From CAYSQW01 sp964433135 (GTDB lineage Bacteria; Acidobacteriota; Aminicenantia; Aminicenantales; Aminicenantaceae): a stretch of DNA of 46,599 bases. This document shows, in pieces, positions 8,487-17,114 of the stretch. A model generated the notes under the pieces. The model ran no database searches. It saw only the letters and a list, made by a program, of their open reading frames with translations, and was not told the DNA's origin. Position 1 is the first letter of the stretch; each line of letters begins with the position of its first letter. The stretch covers positions 1 through 46,599 of the forward strand of contig CAYSQW010000022.1 in NCBI GenBank assembly GCA_964433135.1, written 5' to 3'. Position numbers and translations under genes: made by a program.

Positions 8487-9602
8487 ATGAATATAGGGGT
8501 CATCAACGAAAGTGGTAAGATTGAAAATCGCGCCGGGTTGTCTCCCAGCGGAGTTTCGCTCTTAGCAGAGAAAGGGCATTCGGTTTATGTCCAGGCCGGT
8601 GCGGGCTTAAAGGCTGGATATTCCAATGAGGAATATTCCTCTTTGGGCGCCGAAATCGTTTTCACGAAGGAGGAGGTGTTCGGACGTTCCGATGTCGTCT
8701 TGAATATCTCCCCCTTGAACGAAGAAGAATGCCATCTGGCGAGACCTCGGCAGCTGCTGTTCGGATTCCATCATCTCGCCGTCGCCAAAAAAAGCATCGT
8801 CGAAGACCTTTTGGAGAAAAAAGTCACCATGATCGGATTCGAGATCGTTCAGGGAGAGAACGGGATCCTGCCGTTTATCGAAAATCTCAGTGAGATCGCC
8901 GGGCAGATGTGTCTTGCTATCTCCGGTCATTATCTTCAGACCAGCCAAGAGGGAAGGGGACTGGTGATCGGCGGGGTGGTGAGCGTTCCACCCGTAACGG
9001 CGGCGATAATCGGGAGCGGCACCCTGGCGCGGAGCGCGGTCAAAGCCATGCTGGGCGCCGGGGCGCATACGATCGCCCTGGGTTGGAATTTGGATCGGCT
9101 CCGTGACATGGAGCAGATCAGTCCCGGTCGATTGGTCAGCATGATTGCCAGCCAATACAACCTGGATCGGATCACCCGGATTGCCGATATTGTGATCGGA
9201 GCGGTTTTACGCCCCGGCGAAAAAGCGCCGATCATGGTCAGCAAAAACATGGTCGAAAACATGAAAAAGGGAGCCGTTATTATCGATCTGGCCATCGATC
9301 AGGGCGGTTCGATCGCAACCAGCCGTTTGACCACTCTGGAACAACCGATTTTCATCGATCAGGGCGTGATTCACTACTGCGTGCCCAACATCACGTCGGC
9401 CGTCAGCCGGACCTCAACCAAGGTCCTCTCCAACGTAGTAACTCCGTATCTCCTCCGATTAGGGGATGAAAATCTGGCACACGTTTTAAAATCAGAGACG
9501 CCTCTGGCACAAGGGACTTTTCTTTATGATGGGCATATTGTCAAACAGAAGATAGCGGAACGATTCGGTATGAGTTATCAACCACTGAATTCGATCCTGT
9601 AA
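8487..9602 (+). CDS. Alanine dehydrogenase/PNT-family protein lacking the catalytic lysine
   Basis: A 371-residue member of the alanine dehydrogenase / transhydrogenase alpha family, of normal length. Kept: Arg15 (ENRAGLSP), His near residue 95 (LFGFHHLA), the nucleotide loop (IIGSGTLARSA) and Asp271 (DLAIDQGG). The lysine that contacts the pyruvate carboxylate (Lys75 in characterised alanine dehydrogenases, usual context VKVKEP) is missing: the aligned stretch is LNISPL. The NAD loop also departs from GGGVVG. It is the first gene of the redox operon, 20 bases before nuoE, so a role in amino-acid oxidation or NAD(P) handling coupled to that complex is plausible, but alanine deamination is doubtful. 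ATG 8487 is chosen by its AGGAGG spacing of 5; the GTG at 8484 is less likely. Confidence 0.8.
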   Translation: MNIGVINESGKIENRAGLSPSGVSLLAEKGHSVYVQAGAGLKAGYSNEEYSSLGAEIVFTKEEVFGRSDVVLNISPLNEEECHLARPRQLLFGFHHLAVAKKSIVEDLLEKKVTMIGFEIVQGENGILPFIENLSEIAGQMCLAISGHYLQTSQEGRGLVIGGVVSVPPVTAAIIGSGTLARSAVKAMLGAGAHTIALGWNLDRLRDMEQISPGRLVSMIASQYNLDRITRIADIVIGAVLRPGEKAPIMVSKNMVENMKKGAVIIDLAIDQGGSIATSRLTTLEQPIFIDQGVIHYCVPNITSAVSRTSTKVLSNVVTPYLLRLGDENLAHVLKSETPLAQGTFLYDGHIVKQKIAERFGMSYQPLNSIL

Positions 9603-9622
9603 CTTTTTTAATAGGGATGGCG

Positions 9623-10108
9623 ATGGAAAATCATTTGGAGATTATTAATTCCAGGCAACACAAACTCATTCACTTCCTGCATGATGCGCAGGAAAAACAT
9701 GGGTACATCCCCCCCGAGGAAATCACCGAGATCGCGAAAAAGCTCAACATCTCTCAATCAGAGGTCTTCGGCGTTCTCACGTTCTACAAGGCGTTCAGCT
9801 TGATTCCGCGGGGGAAACACGTGATCACGATCTGTATGGGAACGGCGTGTCATGTTCGGGGAGCGCCGGCGATTCTTGACGAATTTGAGCGTTCGCTTGA
9901 AATCGACGCCGGAGAAACGACCGCGGACAACAACTTTACACTGGAAACCGTAAACTGTGTCGGCGCCTGCGCTTTGGGGCCGATCGTCATTACGGATGGA
10001 AATTACCATGGACAGATGAAGACGCGGGATGTTAAGCATGTTCTCGACAGCTTGTCCGGAGACGGCAAAAAGAAATCACAGACCAATAAAAGCCGAAAAA
10101 AGGGATGA
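9623..10108 (+). CDS. nuoE: NuoE/HydC-like [2Fe-2S] subunit
   Basis: A 161-residue thioredoxin-fold [2Fe-2S] subunit as in complex I (NuoE, 24-kDa) and in bifurcating hydrogenases (HydC/HndA). Ligands are Cys71 and Cys76 (CMGTAC) and Cys112 and Cys116 (CVGAC). The N-terminal helical bundle (YIPPEEITEIAKKLNIS) is typical. It passes electrons between the flavin subunit and partners. There are no membrane-arm genes of complex I here, so a soluble complex is expected. ATG 9617 is an alternative; AGGG sits better for 9623. It is followed after 9 bases by the NuoF-like gene. Confidence 0.93.
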   Translation: MENHLEIINSRQHKLIHFLHDAQEKHGYIPPEEITEIAKKLNISQSEVFGVLTFYKAFSLIPRGKHVITICMGTACHVRGAPAILDEFERSLEIDAGETTADNNFTLETVNCVGACALGPIVITDGNYHGQMKTRDVKHVLDSLSGDGKKKSQTNKSRKKG

Positions 10109-10117
10109 TAGAGACTC

Positions 10118-12031
10118 ATGGCTAAAATGGATATGACCAAAATCGATGAACTCAGATCCCGGATTCTCGAATCTCGGGAGACCGGTAAAAAGTATGTCAC
10201 CATCTGCGGCGGCACCGGGTGTCAGGCTTACGGATGCAATGACATCGCAAACGCGCTCAAGAATGAATTGGCCCGTTTGGATCTTCAAGAAGAATTCTCG
10301 GTCAAGATCACCGGATGTCACGGCTTTTGCGAAAGAGGTCCGATCGTCGTCATCCAACCGGACGGTATATTTTATCAACGGGTCAAGCTGAAGGATATTC
10401 CCGATATCGTTGGTAAAACCCTGCTGCAGCATGAGATCATCCCGCGCCTGCTTTATGTGGATCCTAAAACCCAAAAAGAGATCATCAAGGAAGAAGAAGT
10501 TCCTTTCTATAAAAAGCAGGAAAGGATTATTTTCGGCAACAACGGCTTTATCGATCCGACCGAAGTCAAGGATTATATCGCTCTGGACGGTTACAAGGCT
10601 CTTACCAAAGCGCTCTTCGAGATGACGGCGGACGAGGTCGTGGAAGAGATCAAGGCCTCCGGTTTGAGAGGCAGAGGAGGAGGGGGCTTTTCTACGGGAA
10701 CGAAGTGGGATATTTGTCGAAGTGCTCAATCCAAATTGAAATATGTGATCTGTAACGCCGACGAAGGAGATCCCGGCGCCTATATGGACCGCAGTATTCT
10801 GGAAGGGAATCCGCACAGCATCATCGAAGGGATGGTCGTCGGAGCCTATGCCATCGGTGCTTCCCGGGGATATATTTACGTGCGGATGGAATACCCGCTT
10901 GCCGTCCGAAATATCACGCTGGCCTTGAAGCAGGCACGTGAATTGGGTTTGCTGGGCGATTCCATCCTGGGATCCGAATTCAGTTTCGATATAGAAATAT
11001 TTAAAGGCGCGGGCGCCTTCGTTTCAGGTGAAGAGACGTCCTTGATGGCGTCTATTGAAGGGCGGCGCGCTTTTCCCCGGCAGCGGCCCCCGTTTCCCGC
11101 CCAATCCGGGCTCTGGGGGAAGCCCACGAATATCAATAACGTGGAAACCTGGGCGAATGTCCCGCACATCATCAATAAAGGTGCGGATTGGTTCTCATCC
11201 ATAGGCACGCGTAAAAGCAAAGGAACGAAGATATTTTCTCTGGTGGGAAAAATCAACAACACGGGTTTGGTCGAGGTCCCGATGGGAATAACCCTTAGAG
11301 AAATCATCGAAGACATCGGCGGGGGGATCAAGGAAGGCAAAAAATTCAAAGCCGTCCAAACCGGAGGTCCTTCAGGCGGCTGCATTCCCGCGGAAGAGCT
11401 CGACCTGCCCATCGATTTTGAATCGCTGGCCAAAGCCGGTTCCATCATGGGATCCGGGGGGATGATCGTCATGGATGAGTCCACCTGCATGGTGGATATC
11501 GCCCGCTATTTTCTGAATTTCACCCAGGAAGAATCTTGTGGAAAATGCGCTCCCTGCCGGATCGGGACGCGTCAGATGGTGCAGATTTTAACCCGTATCA
11601 CCGAGGGAAAAGGCGAGGAAGGGGATATTAAAAAACTCGAAGAACTGGCGAAAACAGTCAAAGAAGGTTCTCTGTGTGGATTGGGGCAAACGGCTCCCAA
11701 TCCGGTTTTGACCACTCTGCGTGTGTTTCGCGAAGAATATGAAGCCCATATCAGAGATAAATCCTGTCCAGCGCTTGCGTGTAAAAATCTGATCGCTTTC
11801 TATATCGAACCTGAGAAATGCGTAGGCTGTATGCTTTGTTTGAAAAGCTGTCCCGTCGATGCGATTTCAGGCAGCCGGAAAGAAGTGCACGTGATCGACC
11901 AAAATCTGTGTATCAAATGCGGGGCCTGCTATGAAATTTGCCCGGTCAAAATAAAAGCGGTTTCCAAGCTGACGGGAAGCCGAAAAGAGAAAATTCTAAA
12001 AAAAGCCTCAGGGGGAAAGAAGGGAAAATGA
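10118..12031 (+). CDS. nuoF: NuoF/HydB-like NADH-binding flavoprotein with N- and C-terminal Fe-S domains
   Basis: A 637-residue protein with the HydB/HndC layout rather than plain NuoF. Residues 20-115 form a thioredoxin-like [2Fe-2S] domain (Cys30, Cys35, Cys67, Cys71). The FMN/NADH domain begins with GLRGRGGGGFSTGTKW near 182 and NADEGDPG near 214. The SLBB region is followed by the N3-type [4Fe-4S] motif SCGKCAPC near 473 with the distal SLCGLGQ. The C terminus adds two [4Fe-4S] ferredoxin motifs (CVGCMLCLKSCP near 568 and CIKCGACYEICP). In HydABC-type and related enzymes this subunit oxidises or reduces NAD(H) and is the site where bifurcation is proposed. Its stop overlaps the next start (ATGA at 12028). 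Confidence 0.95.
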   Translation: MAKMDMTKIDELRSRILESRETGKKYVTICGGTGCQAYGCNDIANALKNELARLDLQEEFSVKITGCHGFCERGPIVVIQPDGIFYQRVKLKDIPDIVGKTLLQHEIIPRLLYVDPKTQKEIIKEEEVPFYKKQERIIFGNNGFIDPTEVKDYIALDGYKALTKALFEMTADEVVEEIKASGLRGRGGGGFSTGTKWDICRSAQSKLKYVICNADEGDPGAYMDRSILEGNPHSIIEGMVVGAYAIGASRGYIYVRMEYPLAVRNITLALKQARELGLLGDSILGSEFSFDIEIFKGAGAFVSGEETSLMASIEGRRAFPRQRPPFPAQSGLWGKPTNINNVETWANVPHIINKGADWFSSIGTRKSKGTKIFSLVGKINNTGLVEVPMGITLREIIEDIGGGIKEGKKFKAVQTGGPSGGCIPAEELDLPIDFESLAKAGSIMGSGGMIVMDESTCMVDIARYFLNFTQEESCGKCAPCRIGTRQMVQILTRITEGKGEEGDIKKLEELAKTVKEGSLCGLGQTAPNPVLTTLRVFREEYEAHIRDKSCPALACKNLIAFYIEPEKCVGCMLCLKSCPVDAISGSRKEVHVIDQNLCIKCGACYEICPVKIKAVSKLTGSRKEKILKKASGGKKGK

Positions 12032-14571
12032 AGATCATCCTGGACGGAAGAGAAATAGAAGCTGAAGAGAAACAGACAATTCTGGAAGTAGCCAGGGAAA
12101 ACGATATCTATATCCCTTCCCTGTGTGATCACAGACGGTTGGAACCTTTTGCCGGCTGCCGGCTCTGCCTGGTGGAAATCAGCGGCAGGAAAGGCTATTC
12201 TCCTTCATGCAGCACATGGGTCGAAGATGGGATGGTCGTCAAAACGGATTCTCCCAAACTCCGAAAACTGCGCAGACAGATTCTGGAATTGATACTGAGC
12301 GAACACCCGAACGGATGCCTGATATGTTCGGAGAAGGAGCAGTGCGACGAATATAAATCGACCATTCGCAAGGTGGGAGAAGTGACGGGATGCGTCTTGT
12401 GTTCCAATAACGGCCGGTGCGAACTCCAACGGGTGGTGGAAGCCGTAGGATTGGATCACATCCGTTATCCCTCTCTGTACCGAGAGCTGGATATCAAGCG
12501 ATGCGATCCTTTTTTCGACCGCAATTACAACCTGTGTATTTTGTGCGGGCGCTGTGTTCGAATTTGTCATGAAATGCGCGGTAGCTCGGTCATTTCATTT
12601 GTCCAACGGGGCTCGGATGCGGTCGTGGGAACGGCTTTAGACCTCTCCTTGCACGAATCCGGATGCCAGTTTTGCGGCGCCTGTGTCGACGTCTGCCCTA
12701 CAGGGGCGTTGACCGAAAGATCGCTGAAATATGAAAGCATGCATGAAGAAACCGCTTCGGGGATCTGCCCCCTCTGCAGTCTCGGGTGTGAAATGGAATT
12801 CATGCTCCTTAACGGCCGGATCCTGAGCTCATGCCCCGTGGAAACGGGACATGTCAATCACGGTCAGGCCTGCGTCAAGGGGAGATTTCTCCTCAAGGAT
12901 GTCGTTCAGCATCAAGAACGGATCGTTCAACCTCTGGTGCGCAGAGAGGGAAAGTTGGAACCTGCGGATTGGGAGGAAGCGCTGGACCGTGCGGCGAATC
13001 GATTGAAAGTTTCCGGAAAAGAGAAAACGGCCTTCTCCGTTTCCACCCAGATTTCTTGTGAGTCGGGTTATCTGCTGCGGAAATTTGCACGGGATGTGAT
13101 CGGAACGGAAAATATCCATGTCGGGGAAGGATATTGCCCCGAAGAAGTGCTCCGGGAAGCGGCGAACGAACGCGGCTTTTCGCCTGCGTTTAATCTCGAT
13201 CTCCATGAAATAGCGCGGGCGGATACCATCATGCTTTCCGGCGCGGATCTTCCCACGACACATCCCATCATCTGGCTGGAGGTTTTCAAAGCGGTGCAAA
13301 ACGGGGCGCGGCTGATTACGGTCGATGCCTGCGAATCAACGATTTCCCGTCATGCGGTGCTTCCGCTGCGTGTCCGGCCGGATAGCGCGGGTGCGCTGTT
13401 CGGCCTTCTGACCAAATATTTGGAGCGGGAGGGCGCCGGAAATGAGTTGGCACAAAAGGAAAAGGATTTTCTGCGAACCAGCCTTGAGAAACTTGATGAG
13501 ACGCCGGCCGCGGTTTTGACCGGGATCGAATCAAAAACCCTGCGGGAAGCGGCGGAGATGCTGAAAAGGTCCGAAAAGGCGGTGTTTATCGCCGGCTCGG
13601 AACTGCTGTTCTCCTCCAGGGGAAGGGATCACCTGTCCTCTTTCTGGAACCTGGCGCGGATATGCGAAGCCGCCTTCCTGGCTTTGGGAAGAACGAATAA
13701 TGAGCGCGGAATAAAGGCATTATTTCATGACGTTTCCAAAAGAGGCGGGCCTCATGAAAAAGCAGCCCGCGCCCGGGCTGACACGCTCTATATGGTTGGA
13801 TCCGCCGACGTTCCGGAAGCATTGGAGCCTGGATTTCTGATCGTCCAAAACAGTTTTATGACAGAAGCGGCGAAGCGGGCCGATGTCGTGCTGCCGGCCG
13901 CGGTCTCCTGCGAAATGGAAGGCGTATTCGTCAACACGGAAGGCCGGATTCAAATGAGCGGCGGGATCGTGAAACCGCTGGGGGAATCCCGGCCGGATTG
14001 GTGGATCATCAGCAGTCTGGCGGATCGAATGGGCGGTCAAGGTTTTATATTCAGAACAGCCAAGGATGTTTTCAAGGAAATGAAGAAAAATGTTCCGGCT
14101 TTCGCCGGGGCTTCATTCAAAGCTCTGAGTCAGATTCGCGGGAAATATTTGGAGGAACAAACAGAGGGACGGACCGTATTTTTGGACGTCGATTATGATT
14201 TTTTGCCGACGGCGCAGGATACCGCATATCCTTACCGGCTTCTTTTTAGGGAGGATCCGGATTCCTATCGCGGACTTGAACTGAACCGCAGCCTGAAAAA
14301 CCTGCGTCTCATAAGAAATCCCGATAAAATATGCATCAATAGTGAGGATGCTGCGAAAGCGACCCTCAAAGAGGGTGATCCTATTTGGCTGGAATCTCGC
14401 GGCGGCGTTTTTAAAGGGGAACTGCATCTCTCCGATGCCGTACCGATGGGATACCTGACAGCTTCACTTCGAATTACTCGAAAGACCGAAGATAAGCGAT
14501 CCGCCGACCGGATTTCAGAAGAGATACTGTGTTCGGGCCCGATCGCGGTCAAGATAAAGCGAGGAAATTGA
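12028..14571 (+). CDS. NuoG/formate-dehydrogenase-alpha-like iron-sulfur molybdopterin protein
   Basis: 847 residues. [2Fe-2S] domain with Cys33, 44, 47, 61; His93 and Cys97, 100, 106 of the HxxxC cluster; an extra Cys triplet at 122, 125, 131 directly before ELQ; two ferredoxin clusters (Cys170, 173, 176, 180 and 213, 216, 219, 223); the MGD-proximal [4Fe-4S] set Cys247, 250, 254, 282; then a molybdopterin oxidoreductase domain and a C-terminal beta-barrel dinucleotide-binding domain. In formate dehydrogenases the Mo ligand Cys/Sec is followed by His; here the aligned pair is Cys370-Pro371 (GEGYCPEEV), so formate oxidation is doubtful. It may be an electron-wiring subunit or act on another substrate. 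It starts at the ATGA overlap with the NuoF-like gene and ends with a TGATG overlap with the NfnA-like gene; upstream in-frame codons lie inside the previous gene. Confidence 0.88.
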   Translation: MKIILDGREIEAEEKQTILEVARENDIYIPSLCDHRRLEPFAGCRLCLVEISGRKGYSPSCSTWVEDGMVVKTDSPKLRKLRRQILELILSEHPNGCLICSEKEQCDEYKSTIRKVGEVTGCVLCSNNGRCELQRVVEAVGLDHIRYPSLYRELDIKRCDPFFDRNYNLCILCGRCVRICHEMRGSSVISFVQRGSDAVVGTALDLSLHESGCQFCGACVDVCPTGALTERSLKYESMHEETASGICPLCSLGCEMEFMLLNGRILSSCPVETGHVNHGQACVKGRFLLKDVVQHQERIVQPLVRREGKLEPADWEEALDRAANRLKVSGKEKTAFSVSTQISCESGYLLRKFARDVIGTENIHVGEGYCPEEVLREAANERGFSPAFNLDLHEIARADTIMLSGADLPTTHPIIWLEVFKAVQNGARLITVDACESTISRHAVLPLRVRPDSAGALFGLLTKYLEREGAGNELAQKEKDFLRTSLEKLDETPAAVLTGIESKTLREAAEMLKRSEKAVFIAGSELLFSSRGRDHLSSFWNLARICEAAFLALGRTNNERGIKALFHDVSKRGGPHEKAARARADTLYMVGSADVPEALEPGFLIVQNSFMTEAAKRADVVLPAAVSCEMEGVFVNTEGRIQMSGGIVKPLGESRPDWWIISSLADRMGGQGFIFRTAKDVFKEMKKNVPAFAGASFKALSQIRGKYLEEQTEGRTVFLDVDYDFLPTAQDTAYPYRLLFREDPDSYRGLELNRSLKNLRLIRNPDKICINSEDAAKATLKEGDPIWLESRGGVFKGELHLSDAVPMGYLTASLRITRKTEDKRSADRISEEILCSGPIAVKIKRGN

Positions 14572-15401
14572 TGGCACAAATTCTCCAACGAAAAAGATTG
14601 GTTCCCAACATCCACCTGCTGGAGGTCCATGCTCCCGAAATAGCGAAAAAATGCCGGCCCGGACAATTCGTCATCGTCATGCCCGATGAAAAGGGAGAGC
14701 GTATCCCGCTGACGATCTCGGATTGGGATCCTGGGCGGGGTTCCGTATCCGCTGTGTTCATGGTGGTCGGAACATCCACCCATAAGCTTTCTTTGCTTGA
14801 AGCGGGCGATGAACTTCCCGTTTATGTCGGCCCGTTGGGTATGCCTTCGGAAATTAAAAATTATGGGCGTGTCCTTTGCGCCGGAGGCTGCTTCGGGATC
14901 GGCGCCGTTTATCCGGTGGCCCGTGCTCTGCGAGAGGCCGGAAATGAAGTGATCACCCTTCTGGATGTGAAAGCGAATTATCTGCTCTACTGGGAAGATA
15001 AATTTCGCAAACTGAGCGATAAGTTCTTTGTCTCATCCCGGGACAGTGCTTACAACTGTAAGGATTATATTCCCCGTGTGTTGAAAGACATCATCCGCCA
15101 AGAGGATCTGGACAGAGTTTACGCCGTCGGCTGCACGTATTTGATTTACACGTGTGCGGAAGCCACCCGGCCGAAGGGAGTAAAAACCGTGGTAAGCCTC
15201 AATCCTATCATGGTGGACGGCACCGGTATGTGCGGTGCCTGCCGGGTAACCGTTGACGGCAAAACCAAATTCGCCTGCGTGGACGGCCCTGATTTTGACG
15301 GGCATCAGATCGATTGGCAGGAACTTTTCGCACGACGGAAGTCATATTTTGAGGATGAGATCCATTCCCTCAAAGCATGGGAAAAGGAAAGCTACCCTTG
15401 A
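14571..15401 (+). CDS. NfnA/SudB-like FAD/NAD-binding [2Fe-2S] subunit
   Basis: A 276-residue protein of the dihydroorotate-dehydrogenase electron-transfer type, as in NfnA (small subunit of NADH-dependent ferredoxin:NADP oxidoreductase) and SudB. FAD motif RIPLTISD near residue 45; NAD-domain glycine stretch (CAGGCFGIGAV); C-terminal [2Fe-2S] region with Asp then Cys (VDGTGMCGACRV...FACVDGPDFDG), matching the Asp/3-Cys ligation known for Nfn. It overlaps the stop of the preceding gene by one base (TGATG) with GAGG upstream, so it is translationally coupled, and it precedes the NfnB-like gene as in nfn operons. It likely binds NAD(H) and hands electrons to the large subunit. Confidence 0.9.
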   Translation: MAQILQRKRLVPNIHLLEVHAPEIAKKCRPGQFVIVMPDEKGERIPLTISDWDPGRGSVSAVFMVVGTSTHKLSLLEAGDELPVYVGPLGMPSEIKNYGRVLCAGGCFGIGAVYPVARALREAGNEVITLLDVKANYLLYWEDKFRKLSDKFFVSSRDSAYNCKDYIPRVLKDIIRQEDLDRVYAVGCTYLIYTCAEATRPKGVKTVVSLNPIMVDGTGMCGACRVTVDGKTKFACVDGPDFDGHQIDWQELFARRKSYFEDEIHSLKAWEKESYP

Positions 15402-15427
15402 TTCGTTTCTACAGGAAAGAGTGAACC

Positions 15428-16939
15428 ATGGCAGAGAATAAGAAAATCATGCCGCCGGAGATGAAGGAGCGGCTGAGACAGGAATTCAATCAGGAATGGC
15501 GTAAGGAATTACGGAAATCGGTTCCCGCAAAGGAACGGATGAAAAGCAAGCGCCAGAAGATGCCGGAGAGAGCGGCGGAACTGAGAAATAAAGATTTCGT
15601 CGAGGTCAACCTGGGGTTGAATGCCGAGCAGGCTCAGGAAGAAGCCCGCCGGTGTCTCGACTGCGCCAATCCGCAGTGCGTCATGGGATGCCCCGTCGGT
15701 ATCGACATCCCTACTTTCATCAAACTGATCGAGATCGGAGATTTCGAAAAAAGCGTTCGCAAGATCAAGGAAACCAACAGTCTGCCTTCCGTTTGCGGCC
15801 GGGTTTGTCCCCAGGAAGCGCAATGTGAATCCATGTGTAATTTGAAAAAGGCGATCGGAGTGCCGGTCGCTATCGGGAACCTTGAGCGTTTTGCCGCGGA
15901 TTATGAAAACAGCGCGGGAAAGACGTTCATCCCGAAAATCCCCAAGCCCACAGGACACAAGGTCGCCATCCTGGGCGCCGGTCCGGCGGGATTGACGGTA
16001 GCCGGGGAGTTGGCAAAAAAAGGACATAAGGTCACCATCTTCGAGGCGCTGCATGTGGCCGGAGGCGTTCTGGCCTATGGTATTCCTGAATTTCGCCTGC
16101 CTAAAAGCATCCTTCTTTCTGAGATGGCGTACCTGGAAAAATTGGGAGTCGAGTTCAGAATGAATTTCGTTGTCGGAATGACTGCGTCCATGGATGATTT
16201 GAGGGAGGACGGATATTGTGCGTTTTTCATCGGAACGGGCGCCGGACTGCCCAATTTTATGCGGATTCCCGGCGAGAATTTGATCGGAGTTTATTCCGCC
16301 AATGAATATCTGACACGAGTGAATCTGATGAAAGCGTACCTCTTTCCGGAATACGACACCCCCGTTTTTCCGGGAAAACGAGCCGCCGTATTCGGAGGCG
16401 GCAATGTGGCCATGGACTCCGTTCGTACGGCCAAACGGTTGGGGGCGGAAACCGCCGCGATAATTTACCGGAGGTCCCGGGCTGAGATGCCGGCGCGGGA
16501 AGAAGAAGTGCATCATGCCGAGGAAGAGGGAATCGAGTTCCATTTTTTAACCGCTCCGATTCGTTTCATCGGGGATGACAACCATCATCTGAAAGCCATG
16601 GAGTGTTTGAAGATGGAGCTGGGGGAGCCTGATTCATCCGGACGACGAAGGCCGGTTCCCATTGAAGGATCGGAATTTATAGAAGAGATCGATTTGGCGG
16701 TTGTCTCGATAGGCAACAGTCCTAATCCTCTGATCTCTCAGGTGACGCCGGGATTGAAAGTGGGAAAGTGGGGCAATGTGGAAGTGGATTGGGATACCAT
16801 GGAAACCAGTATTAAGGGCGTCTATGCCGGAGGGGACATCATCCGCGGCGGCGCAACCGTAATCCTGGCGATGGGGGATGCCCGCGTGGCCGCCGGCGAG
16901 ATCGAAAAATACTTGGAGTCTCTTGATAACGGATCCTGA
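15428..16939 (+). CDS. NfnB/SudA/GltD-like NADPH-binding flavoprotein
   Basis: A 503-residue protein of the glutamate synthase small-chain family, matching NfnB/SudA. A charged N-terminal extension (about 40 residues with PAKERMKSKRQKMPER) precedes the double [4Fe-4S] domain (CLDCANPQCVMGCP, then CGRVCPQEAQCESMC). FAD fold: ILGAGPAGL near 180; NADPH fold: FGGGNVAMDS near 320; terminal FAD motif YAGGDIIRGGATV. No glutamate synthase large subunit is present, and the neighbour is NfnA-like, so a transhydrogenase role is favoured over glutamate synthesis. In NfnB the FAD bifurcates electrons from NADPH to ferredoxin and NAD. It is the last gene of the six-gene operon. Confidence 0.92.
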   Translation: MAENKKIMPPEMKERLRQEFNQEWRKELRKSVPAKERMKSKRQKMPERAAELRNKDFVEVNLGLNAEQAQEEARRCLDCANPQCVMGCPVGIDIPTFIKLIEIGDFEKSVRKIKETNSLPSVCGRVCPQEAQCESMCNLKKAIGVPVAIGNLERFAADYENSAGKTFIPKIPKPTGHKVAILGAGPAGLTVAGELAKKGHKVTIFEALHVAGGVLAYGIPEFRLPKSILLSEMAYLEKLGVEFRMNFVVGMTASMDDLREDGYCAFFIGTGAGLPNFMRIPGENLIGVYSANEYLTRVNLMKAYLFPEYDTPVFPGKRAAVFGGGNVAMDSVRTAKRLGAETAAIIYRRSRAEMPAREEEVHHAEEEGIEFHFLTAPIRFIGDDNHHLKAMECLKMELGEPDSSGRRRPVPIEGSEFIEEIDLAVVSIGNSPNPLISQVTPGLKVGKWGNVEVDWDTMETSIKGVYAGGDIIRGGATVILAMGDARVAAGEIEKYLESLDNGS

Positions 16940-17056
16940 GCTTCAAACGTCTATATCGGAAGCATGACTTCAGTCCGATTTCCGTGCGGTCGGGGATAAG
17001 GGGTGTTCCCTCGAAGTGCGAAAGGGGAGATTTTTCGGGATAATTAAAATCTGAGT

Positions 17057-17085
17057 TTGACTTTTTGTCTCTCTATGATTACCCT
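17057..17085 (+). promoter_or_regulatory. Possible sigma-70 promoter before the CoA-transferase
   Basis: TTGACT (17057-17062), a 17-base spacer and TACCCT (17080-17085). The -35 is good, the -10 poor. The 175-bp gap after the redox operon suggests the CoA-transferase can be transcribed separately. An inverted repeat (ATCGGA...TCCGAT) sits early in the gap but is not a convincing terminator. Confidence 0.35.
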
Positions 17086-17114
17086 CACATTCTATACAAG
17101 ATTGGAGGCAAGTT

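Noticed and set aside
10076..10816. 246-codon minus-strand ORF
   Set aside because: Shadow of the NuoF-like gene; no family features.
9617..14571. Respiratory complex I peripheral arm
   Set aside because: NuoE/F/G-like genes are present, but NuoB, C, D, I and all membrane subunits are absent, and NfnA/NfnB-like genes follow directly, so a soluble bifurcating-type complex is more likely.
15428..16939. Glutamate synthase small subunit
   Set aside because: Sequence allows it, but there is no large subunit and the adjacent NfnA-like gene points to an Nfn/Sud-type enzyme.
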